Assembly: GCA_030151225.1 (NCBI GenBank) | Contig: JASLEG010000285.1 | Location: 1 to 13,323, forward strand | From: Burkholderia sp. | GTDB lineage: Bacteria > Pseudomonadota > Gammaproteobacteria > Burkholderiales > Burkholderiaceae | Direction: 5' to 3' | DNA length: 13,323 bases | Shown here: piece after piece, positions 8,017 through 13,323 of the stretch | Numbering within the stretch: the stretch's first letter is position 1 | Layout: each line of letters starts with the position of its first letter | Notes under the pieces: model-generated | Database searches by the model: none | What the model saw: only the letters and a program-made list of their open reading frames with translations | What the model was told of the DNA's origin: nothing | Made by a program: the position numbers and the translations under genes

Positions 8017-8075
8017 AATTGCAAAGATCAGATCTGAAGAATCAATTGTTTTCATGCGATCGTTTGCAATTGATT
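8017..8075. repeat. Nested inverted repeats in an AT-rich intergenic region
   Basis: Two inverted repeats interlock here. AATCAATTG (8040-8048) pairs perfectly with CAATTGATT (8067-8075). AATTGCAAAGATC (8017-8029) pairs with GATCGTTTGCAATT (8058-8071) with one extra base. The two foldings compete for 8067-8071. The region lies upstream of the lipoprotein gene and is among the most AT-rich DNA in the window. A promoter or operator for the lipoprotein is plausible, but I could not pick convincing -35 and -10 elements. Confidence 0.5.
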
Positions 8076-8142
8076 TTGTATTTTCCGGGCATTGGAATTG
8101 GAAAAACGAATTTCCCGGATTTAAGGAATCTCGATCAACCGA

Positions 8143-8168
8143 CGGGGCGCCCGGATCGATGCGCCCCG
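8143..8168 (-). terminator. GC hairpin after the purine permease gene
   Basis: CGGGGCGC (8143-8150) and GCGCCCCG (8161-8168) pair perfectly around a ten-base loop and lie eight bases past the permease stop on the same strand. The stem is strong, but no T-run follows, so it may be an intrinsic terminator of weak form or a transcript-end stabiliser. Confidence 0.5.
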
Positions 8169-8176
8169 CTGCCTCC

Positions 8177-9547
8177 TCACTGCCGTTCCGGCAGGAACCA
8201 GTTCATCAGCAGCGCGCACAGCCCGCCGGTGGCCACACCCGAGGCGAGCACGTTCTTCAGTGCCTGCGGCAGGCTCGCGAGGATCTCGGGCACCTGTGCC
8301 ACGCCCAGGCCCAGCGCGAGCGACACGGCGATGATCAGCAGCGCGCGGCGGTCCAGCCGCACGCCGGCCAGGATGTTGATGCCCGAGGCGGCCACCGCGC
8401 CGAACATCACCATCGCGGCGCCGCCGAGCACCGGCTCCGGCACCGCCTGCAGCACGCCGGCCACCACCGGGAACAGGCCCAGCACCACCAGCATGCCGGC
8501 GATCCAGATGCCCACCCGGCGGCTCGCGATGCCGGTGAGCTGGATCACGCCGTTGTTCTGCGCGAACACCGAGCTCGGGAAGGTGTTGAACACGCCGGCC
8601 AGCAGCGAGTTCGCGCCGTTCACCAGCACGCCGCCCTTGATGCGGCCCATCCACACCGGCCCCTCCACCGGCTCGCGCGACACCTTGCTGGTGGCCGTCA
8701 CGTCGCCGATCGCCTCGAGCGAGGTCACCACGTAGATGATCAGCATCGGCACGAACAGCGCCCACGAGAAGCCGAGCCCGAAGTGCAGCGGCGTCGGAAT
8801 CTGGAACAGCGCGGCCTGATGCGCGCCGCTGAAGTCGAGCCGGCCCATCGCGGCGGCCGCCAGATAGCCCACCGCCAGCGCGATCACCAGCGCGGTGCTG
8901 CGCACCCACACCAGGGGCACGCGGTTCAGCACGACGATGGTGCCGAGCACGAGGCAGGACAGCGTGAGGTTCTGCACGCTCGCGAAGCTGCCGTTGGCCA
9001 TCGCGCCGTAGCCGCCGCCCATGCTCACGAGGCCCACCTTGATCAGCGTCAGGCCGATCAGCAGCACCACGATGCCGGTCACGAGCGGCGTGATCAGCCG
9101 CTTGATGAACGGCAGGATGCGCGACACGGCCATCTCCACGAACGAGCCCGCGATCACCACGCCGAAGATCGCGGCCATCACGGCTTCCACCGGCGTGCCC
9201 TGCCTGACCATCAGCGAGCCGCCCGCGATCAGCGGCCCCACGAAGTTGAAGCTGGTGCCCTGCACGATCAGCAGCCCCGCGCCGAGCGGGCCGAAGCGGC
9301 GGCATTGCAGGAAGGTGGCGATGCCCGAGATCACGAGCGACATCGACACGATCAGCGTGGTGTCGCGCGTGGGCACGTTCAGCGCCTGGCAGATCAGCAG
9401 CCCCGGCGTGACGATCGGCACGAGGATCGCGAGCAGGTGCTGCAGCGCGGCCACGAAGGCCACCGCGGGCGAGGGGCGATCGTCGGGGCCGTAGACGAGG
9501 TCGTGGGCGGGTTCGGCGCGCTCGGCGTCGTGAGGGGCGGTGTGCAT
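8177..9547 (-). CDS. NCS2-family purine (xanthine-type) permease
   Basis: Inner-membrane nucleobase:cation symporter of 456 residues, the usual length for XanQ/XanP-like proteins, with hydrophobic segments throughout. Family marks in order are QALNVPTRDTT, the VQGTSFNFV loop of xanthine-type members, the SLEAIGDVTATSKVS segment with the essential substrate-binding Glu, and the NCS2 signature FAQNNGVIQLTGIASRRVG. Twenty residues before the first Gln of that signature, where E. coli XanQ has Asp304, this protein has Asn (LVNGANS). Xanthine, and possibly uric acid or other purines, are the likely substrates; specificity cannot be fixed from sequence. The ATG at 9547 has a poor ribosome site. It stands alone, with a putative promoter upstream and a GC hairpin after it. 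Confidence 0.92.
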   Translation of the reverse strand: MHTAPHDAERAEPAHDLVYGPDDRPSPAVAFVAALQHLLAILVPIVTPGLLICQALNVPTRDTTLIVSMSLVISGIATFLQCRRFGPLGAGLLIVQGTSFNFVGPLIAGGSLMVRQGTPVEAVMAAIFGVVIAGSFVEMAVSRILPFIKRLITPLVTGIVVLLIGLTLIKVGLVSMGGGYGAMANGSFASVQNLTLSCLVLGTIVVLNRVPLVWVRSTALVIALAVGYLAAAAMGRLDFSGAHQAALFQIPTPLHFGLGFSWALFVPMLIIYVVTSLEAIGDVTATSKVSREPVEGPVWMGRIKGGVLVNGANSLLAGVFNTFPSSVFAQNNGVIQLTGIASRRVGIWIAGMLVVLGLFPVVAGVLQAVPEPVLGGAAMVMFGAVAASGINILAGVRLDRRALLIIAVSLALGLGVAQVPEILASLPQALKNVLASGVATGGLCALLMNWFLPERQ

Positions 9548-9563
9548 CGCTGGGTGGGCCGCT

Positions 9564-9589
9564 CGGCAGTGGGAAGGTGCCGAATTCTA
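9564..9589 (-). promoter_or_regulatory. Candidate -10 element and adjacent hairpin before the permease
   Basis: Read on the minus strand, TAGAAT (9584-9589) matches five of six bases of a -10 element; no good -35 is seen. Next to it CGGCA (9564-9568) and TGCCG (9578-9582) form an inverted repeat with a nine-base loop, 17 bases before the permease start. It would sit at about the transcription start, so it could be an operator or a leader hairpin. Evidence is positional only. Confidence 0.3.
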
Positions 9590-9631
9590 ACGGCTCGGCC
9601 CCTGCGCCGAAAATCCCGGCCCGCCCCGGAA

Positions 9632-11257
9632 TCAGTCGTCCGACTCGCGATGCGGCTTCAGATGGTCGGGCAGCATCAGCAGCAGCGCGTCGAGGCTCAC
9701 GATGCCGTGCAGCGGCTGGCCCGGCTGCGTCATGTCGACCGTCTTGCCGAGCGTGCGACGCACGAAGGCAGCTTCCGACGGCGGCAGCCTGGACGCTTGC
9801 TGCGTCACCTGGTTCATCACCGGCTGCCACTGATGCGGCGGCAGGTCCGCCATCATGTTCGGCAACCAGCCGGCCATCAGGTCGAGCGTGCGGGCGGTGT
9901 CGCGCATCGAGCGCGCCTCCGGCGGCACGTGCGCGAGGTGCGTCATCACCGCGTTCATGTTGGCCAGGCCGTCCTGCTTGGTGGCGGCGCTGTCGGCGCT
10001 CGGGTGGAACGCGTGCTCCGCGAGGCCGCCGATCACCTGCATGCGGTGTTCGGGCGGCAGCAGCGGAATCTGGTCGCTGATCGCGCGGAACGCGGCCTGG
10101 TGGGCGCTGCGCGAATCGACGCGCGACAGCAGCTTGGCCATGTTGCCGAGCAGCACGCCGCGCAGCTCCACCGGCATCACGTGGCGTGCGGCTCCGATGA
10201 TGGCCTGGGCGTCGCGGCCCGACAGGCTGCCGGGCTGCATCGACGCGATCGTCTGGCTCAGCGCGTCGATGGCCTTGGCGGTGACGGGAGGCCGATCCGG
10301 CTCGTGCAGCTCGGGGATGCTGACGCGGCCCGCGTTCGCGTCACTGAGCGGGCGTGCGCCGAGCAGCTGCAGCAGGTTGTGGACCTGGCTGGCCCCGCCG
10401 TGTTCGCCGCTCTCCGCCGCGCCCAGCAGCTGGCTGGCCCAGTGATCCGAGTTGTCCGGCGGGTGGGTCGGGAATTCGCCGTCCGCCGCCATGGCAGCGG
10501 CTTCCGCCGCGGCGGTGGCCGTGGCGGAGGGGGTGGACGGCGGCGCGGCGCTCTGCTCGGCCGACGCGGTGGCTTGCGGCGCCGGCGGCCGCGCGGGCAG
10601 CGGCGGCGGCGTGTCGGACGCAACCGTGGGCCGCGTGGCGGTCGGGACCGGTGGCGGCGTGCCCGGCGAGGTCGTGGGGCGCGTGGCCATCGGGATCGGT
10701 GGCGGCGTGCCCGGCGAGGTGTTGGGGCGCGTGGCGGTCGGGATCGGCGGTGGCGTGCCCGGCGAGGTCGTGGGACGCGTGGCGATCGGCACCATCGGCG
10801 GCGAGCGTTGCGGCCGTTGCGGAATCGGCGGCGGGCTGGCCTGCGTGGAGGTCGGTGGCGTCTGGGCCTGGGCCGGCGCCGTGTTCGATTGCGCCTGCGA
10901 GGCGGTGGGGCGCTCCGGCAGCGGCGGCGGTTTGGCTTCGTCGCCGTCTGCCTGGGCACCGAGCAGCGCGGCCATCTGCGACGACATCGGCGCCGAATGG
11001 GCGCCGTCCGATACCGACGACGATTCCCCGCGCGCGCGACCGTGGCCGTTCGCCTTCGCGTCGCCCGAGGGCTTGGCGCGCGACTGGCGCCGAATCGCGC
11101 CGAGCCGATGCAGCGCCCCGGAACCGGTCGACTGCTGGGTAGCCGTGCCGGAAGGCGGCGGCTTCGGCGCCTCGGTGGCGTGTCCGCCCCCCGGCCCGGT
11201 CGTCGTGGACGTCCGGTCGGTCCGGGTCAGACTGCTGAGCGAGGAAGACGGCGGCAT
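9632..11257 (-). CDS. Proline-rich repeat protein, candidate type III secreted effector
   Basis: Not recognised as a named family. From the ATG at 11257 it has 541 residues and no Cys. Residues 1-90 are Ser/Thr/Pro/Gly-rich and start MPPSSSLSSLTRTDR, the composition of a type III secretion signal. Residues 110-228 are a proline-rich region with four 16-residue repeats, (SPGT)PPPIPxATRP, and three PxxPxR class II SH3-ligand motifs: PPLPER 111-116, PPIPQR 143-148, PPLPAR 218-223. Residues 270-541 form a helical domain with repeated Leu-Pro-Pro turns near 400, 444, 472 and 491. There is no signal peptide or membrane segment. The start at 11257 is preferred: GGAATCC lies upstream, and an in-frame ATG at 11347 would add 30 residues with two Cys and leave little leader after the TTCG box at 11385. 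Gene neighbours give no clue. Secretion is inferred. A surface or cytoskeletal proline-rich protein is the alternative. Confidence 0.7.
   Translation of the reverse strand: MPPSSSLSSLTRTDRTSTTTGPGGGHATEAPKPPPSGTATQQSTGSGALHRLGAIRRQSRAKPSGDAKANGHGRARGESSSVSDGAHSAPMSSQMAALLGAQADGDEAKPPPLPERPTASQAQSNTAPAQAQTPPTSTQASPPPIPQRPQRSPPMVPIATRPTTSPGTPPPIPTATRPNTSPGTPPPIPMATRPTTSPGTPPPVPTATRPTVASDTPPPLPARPPAPQATASAEQSAAPPSTPSATATAAAEAAAMAADGEFPTHPPDNSDHWASQLLGAAESGEHGGASQVHNLLQLLGARPLSDANAGRVSIPELHEPDRPPVTAKAIDALSQTIASMQPGSLSGRDAQAIIGAARHVMPVELRGVLLGNMAKLLSRVDSRSAHQAAFRAISDQIPLLPPEHRMQVIGGLAEHAFHPSADSAATKQDGLANMNAVMTHLAHVPPEARSMRDTARTLDLMAGWLPNMMADLPPHQWQPVMNQVTQQASRLPPSEAAFVRRTLGKTVDMTQPGQPLHGIVSLDALLLMLPDHLKPHRESDD
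10602..10793. repeat. Four tandem 48-bp repeats coding the proline-rich region
   Basis: Units start at 10602, 10650, 10698 and 10746, exactly 48 bases apart, and a partial copy follows at 10794. The copies at 10650, 10698 and 10746 differ at only a few bases, including silent ones; the unit at 10602 is more divergent. Each encodes one 16-residue PPPIP-TATRP-TTSPGT module on the minus strand. Because the unit is a multiple of three, copy number can change without breaking the frame. The near identity suggests recent duplication. Confidence 0.9.
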
Positions 11258-11384
11258 TCGGCTGGATTCCGGAAAAGGGGCGGTGCCACGCCGCGCGGCC
11301 GGGTCGATCGGCAGCGTGCGGCAGGGGCAGGTTGGGTTATGCAACATGTGTAACCCGGCGCGGTGGGCAGAGCGTGAAGAAAGC

Positions 11385-11408
11385 CGAACCGCGAGCGCGA
11401 AACACGAA
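11385..11408 (-). promoter_or_regulatory. Candidate hrp_II box (TTCG-N16-TTCG) before the proline-rich gene
   Basis: Read on the minus strand, TTCG at 11408-11405 and TTCG at 11388-11385 are separated by exactly 16 bases. TTCG-N16-TTCG is the hrp_II box through which HrpB-type AraC regulators activate type III secretion genes in Ralstonia and Burkholderia. It ends 127 bases before the preferred start at 11257 and 37 before the upstream ATG at 11347, and lies just after the DUF3175 stop. Two four-base words at fixed spacing can occur by chance in GC-rich DNA, so this is supporting rather than decisive evidence. No clear -10 element was found. Confidence 0.5.
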
Positions 11409-11411
11409 GTT

Positions 11412-11786
11412 TCACGGCTTGCGTCCGAACGCTTCGCGCAGCGCCCGTTTCGACCGCTCGAGCGTGGTGCGACGCGACTTGGGCAGATTGCGTCCCGCGC
11501 GATTCATGTAGAAGTTCAGCATCGACATCGCCGACTGGAACGGCGAGGCCTTGCGGCGACGGCTGTGTTCGGCCGAGCGCTTCAGCGACGCCGCGATGCG
11601 GGCGGGATCGTCGGATTTGAAAAGATCGGACTCGACGTCGAGCGCGTCACTGTGCCGTGTGACGTCGGCCGACCAGCGCCGGCTCGTCTGCTCGTGGGCA
11701 TGCGGGTGGGTTGCGCGGCCACGGCCCGGGCGGCGCGTGGCGCGCTTGCCGGTTGCCTGGGGGGAAGGTGAGCGGGATCGTTTCAT
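11412..11786 (-). CDS. DUF3175 family protein
   Basis: Small basic protein of 124 residues. The first 35 are a Lys/Arg/Ser/Pro-rich tail. From about residue 36 it shows the DUF3175 pattern: RRWSADVTRHSDALD, then LFKSDDPARIAASLKRSAE, SRRRKASPFQSAMSMLNFY, NRAGRNLPKSRR. The function of the family is unknown; the charge and helical content would suit nucleic-acid or protein binding, but that is only inference. The ATG at 11786 follows a perfect AGGAGG (11794-11799) by seven bases, one of the best ribosome sites in the window. The same frame runs upstream to 12053, but those residues are not family-like. The gene is divergent from the EmrA-type gene. Confidence 0.9.
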   Translation of the reverse strand: MKRSRSPSPQATGKRATRRPGRGRATHPHAHEQTSRRWSADVTRHSDALDVESDLFKSDDPARIAASLKRSAEHSRRRKASPFQSAMSMLNFYMNRAGRNLPKSRRTTLERSKRALREAFGRKP

Positions 11787-11793
11787 CGAACTG

Positions 11794-11799
11794 CCTCCT
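11794..11799 (-). promoter_or_regulatory. Perfect Shine-Dalgarno of the DUF3175 gene
   Basis: AGGAGG on the minus strand lies seven bases before the ATG at 11786. It fixes the start of the DUF3175 gene against the longer open frame that continues to 12053. Confidence 0.85.
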
Positions 11800-11990
11800 G
11801 TCGGCGGATTGACGTGTGCGTTCTCGCGCAAGGCACGTGCCGGCGGCAGCCCCGGCAGCCCCTGCGCGATCGCGGGATGTGCGTGCGCTACTTGTGCCGG
11901 TCGACCTCCGCACTTGTAAAAAACACCTGATCGGTGCTGCACCGCGCCATCCCGTGGTCGGCTCCAACCGGTCACACAAGGTCTGCGGGA

Positions 11991-12002
11991 AACGGGCCCG
12001 TT
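11991..12002. promoter_or_regulatory. 12-base palindrome in the divergent DUF3175/EmrA promoter region
   Basis: AACGGGCCCGTT is a perfect palindrome 72 bases before the EmrA-type start, in the 288-base spacer between divergent genes. Efflux operons of this type are often controlled by MarR or TetR proteins that bind such symmetric sites, but no regulator gene is next to it here. The spacer also holds ACTTGT twice, 22 bases apart (about 11890 and 11912). No clear promoter hexamers were found. Confidence 0.3.
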
Positions 12003-12074
12003 CCTTGCTTGCCTCGCCCCGTTGCTGCCCTGCGCACGGTCGTGCGGGGCCATTCCGCTCTGGAGCGCCGTGCG

Positions 12075-13323
12075 ATGTCAGAAGTCATCACGTTGTCCCT
12101 GTTCCCCCCAGCGCCCGGTCGGGCACCGTCCCGATCGGCGCCGTCGCCGCGCGTGCGTGCCCGCGACTGGCTCGACCGAGCGATGGCACGACGCTCGGCG
12201 GCCCCGCATTCGGACGACGGCAGCCGCGACTTCGGGCAGGATGCTCCCGTCGCCGCGGACCGTCCGCGCGACGCAGCGGACGACGTCGACAACGGCGGGG
12301 GCCGGCACGATCGCTCGCACGACGACGGCCGCGATCGCGACGACGACCCCGACCGTGGCAAGGAGCACGATGACGGTAACGGCCGCGACGGCAACGGTGG
12401 CAACGACGGCAAGGACGGCAAGCGCAAGCGCCCCGGCAAGAAGCCGCTGATCATCCTCGCGATCGTGGTGCTGGTGCTGCTGATCGGCGCGTTCGTCTGG
12501 TGGTTCCTCACGCGCAACGAGGTCGGCACCGACGACGCCTACACCGACGGCAACGCGATCGCCATCGCGCCGCACGTGTCCGGCTACGTGACGCGCCTGA
12601 ACGTGGACGACAACCGCTTCGTGCATCGCGGCGACCTGCTCGTGCAGATCGACCCGCGCGACTATCAGGCCCAGCTCGATTCGGCCAACGCGCAGCTCGG
12701 GCTCGCGAACGCCCAGCTCGACGCGGCGCGCGTGCAGCTCGACATCGCGCGCGTGCAGTACCCGGCGCAATACGCGCAGGCGCGCGCGCAGATCGAATCG
12801 GCGGACGCGGCCTACAGGCAGGCGCTGGCCGCGCAGCAGCGCCAGCACGCGGTGGACGAACGCGCCACCTCGAAGCAGCAGGTCGACGCGGCCGACGCGC
12901 AGCGCGCGAGCGCCGACGCGAACGTGGCGATGGCGCGCGCGCAGGCACGTACCGCGGCGCTCGTGCCGCAGCAGCTGCGCCAGGTGGAGAGCACCATCGA
13001 GGAGCGCCGCCAGCAGGTGCTGCAGGCCCGGGCGCAGCGCGATCAGGCCGCGCTGAACCTGTCCTACTGCGAGATCCGCGCGCCGTCCGACGGCTGGGTC
13101 ACGCGTCGCAACGTGCAGCTCGGCTCCTTCCTGCAGACCGGCACCTCGCTATTCTCGATCGTGAGCCCGAACATCTGGATCACCGCGAACTTCAAGGAAT
13201 CGCAGCTCGAGCGCATGCGCATTGGCGACAAGGTGGACGTGAGCGTCGACGCCTATCCGAGCCTGACGCTGCACGGTCACGTGGACAGCGTGCAGCTCGG
13301 CAGCGGCTCGCGCTTCTCGGCGT
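12075..13323 (+). CDS. emrA: EmrA/HlyD-family membrane fusion protein (3' partial)
   Basis: Periplasmic adaptor of an EmrAB-type major-facilitator efflux pump. It links the inner-membrane pump to an outer-membrane channel to export drugs or other small molecules. 416 residues are present and the frame is open at the window end. Residues 124-145 are the membrane anchor. TDDAYTDGNAIAIAPHVSG (about 152-170) is the EmrA hallmark. A lipoyl half-motif follows (VHRGDLLVQIDP), then an Ala/Gln-rich coiled coil, the second lipoyl half (CEIRAPSDGWVTRRNVQLGSFLQ) and a beta-barrel start (WITANFKESQL). The cytoplasmic part before the anchor is unusually long, about 120 residues, and its second half is Asp/Gly/Arg/His-rich. 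The ATG at 12075 follows GGAG by nine bases. ATG 12183 is an alternative that still keeps the Asp-rich part. The pump gene should follow outside the window. Confidence 0.92.
   Translation, partial: MSEVITLSLFPPAPGRAPSRSAPSPRVRARDWLDRAMARRSAAPHSDDGSRDFGQDAPVAADRPRDAADDVDNGGGRHDRSHDDGRDRDDDPDRGKEHDDGNGRDGNGGNDGKDGKRKRPGKKPLIILAIVVLVLLIGAFVWWFLTRNEVGTDDAYTDGNAIAIAPHVSGYVTRLNVDDNRFVHRGDLLVQIDPRDYQAQLDSANAQLGLANAQLDAARVQLDIARVQYPAQYAQARAQIESADAAYRQALAAQQRQHAVDERATSKQQVDAADAQRASADANVAMARAQARTAALVPQQLRQVESTIEERRQQVLQARAQRDQAALNLSYCEIRAPSDGWVTRRNVQLGSFLQTGTSLFSIVSPNIWITANFKESQLERMRIGDKVDVSVDAYPSLTLHGHVDSVQLGSGSRFSA

Noticed and set aside
8054..11353. Open frame of 1099 codons on the plus strand
   Set aside because: It runs antisense to the purine permease and the proline-rich gene. 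Its product is a His/Arg/Gln-rich sequence typical of GC-rich shadow frames, with no domain.
11918..11936. CACC/GGTG hairpin followed by six T on the minus strand
   Set aside because: It has the form of an intrinsic terminator, but the stem is only four to six pairs and no minus-strand gene lies upstream for it to end. The T-run may simply be part of the promoter region.
11787..12053. N-terminal extension of the DUF3175 frame
   Set aside because: The residues look like random GC-rich translation, and a perfect AGGAGG lies before the ATG at 11786.

Overview
The window is GC-rich beta-proteobacterial DNA with the codon use, gene families and compact gene packing of Burkholderia sensu stricto. 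A candidate HrpB-type promoter box in front of a possible type III effector gene points, by inference, to a plant- or host-associated member such as the gladioli/glumae/plantarii group. No tRNA, rRNA, CRISPR array or insertion sequence was seen. No gene-free stretch exceeds 300 bases. The longest are 11787-12074, a divergent promoter region, and 7898-8176, an AT-rich region with inverted repeats.

Layout. (1) 1-1702: the last two genes of a sugar (CUT1-type) ABC importer operon, both inner-membrane permeases. The first is cut by the window edge, where a perfect inverted repeat looks like an assembly fold-back. (2) 1743-4829: a probable operon of a MipA/OmpV outer-membrane protein, an OmpR-type response regulator and a sensor kinase. 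It is preceded by a GTAAG-N6-GTAAG direct repeat beside a -10-like element, which suggests autoregulation. (3) 4848-6553: a beta-class glutathione S-transferase, divergent from a GcvA-type LysR regulator that carries an in-frame TAG stop where a Trp codon is expected. A T-N11-A palindrome lies between them. (4) 6567-7897: a Tag-type 3-methyladenine DNA glycosylase lacking part of the usual zinc site, and an unrecognised small lipoprotein in a low-GC patch. (5) 8177-9547: an NCS2 purine (xanthine-type) permease.

(6) 9632-11257: the most interesting gene. It encodes a cysteine-free protein with a Ser/Thr/Pro-rich N-terminus, a central proline-rich region built on 48-bp DNA repeats and carrying three class II SH3-ligand motifs, and a helical C-terminal domain with recurring Leu-Pro-Pro turns. 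A TTCG-N16-TTCG pair, the hrp_II box pattern, lies upstream. I propose it as an undescribed candidate type III effector. (7) 11412-11786: a small basic DUF3175 protein behind a perfect AGGAGG ribosome binding site. (8) 12075 to the window end: an EmrA/HlyD-type membrane fusion protein with an unusually long, Asp/Gly-rich cytoplasmic N-terminus, cut by the window edge.

The regions look like independent transcription units typical of a Burkholderia accessory chromosome. Apart from the ABC operon, the MipA-kinase operon and the LysR/GST pair, I see no evidence that the genes act together.
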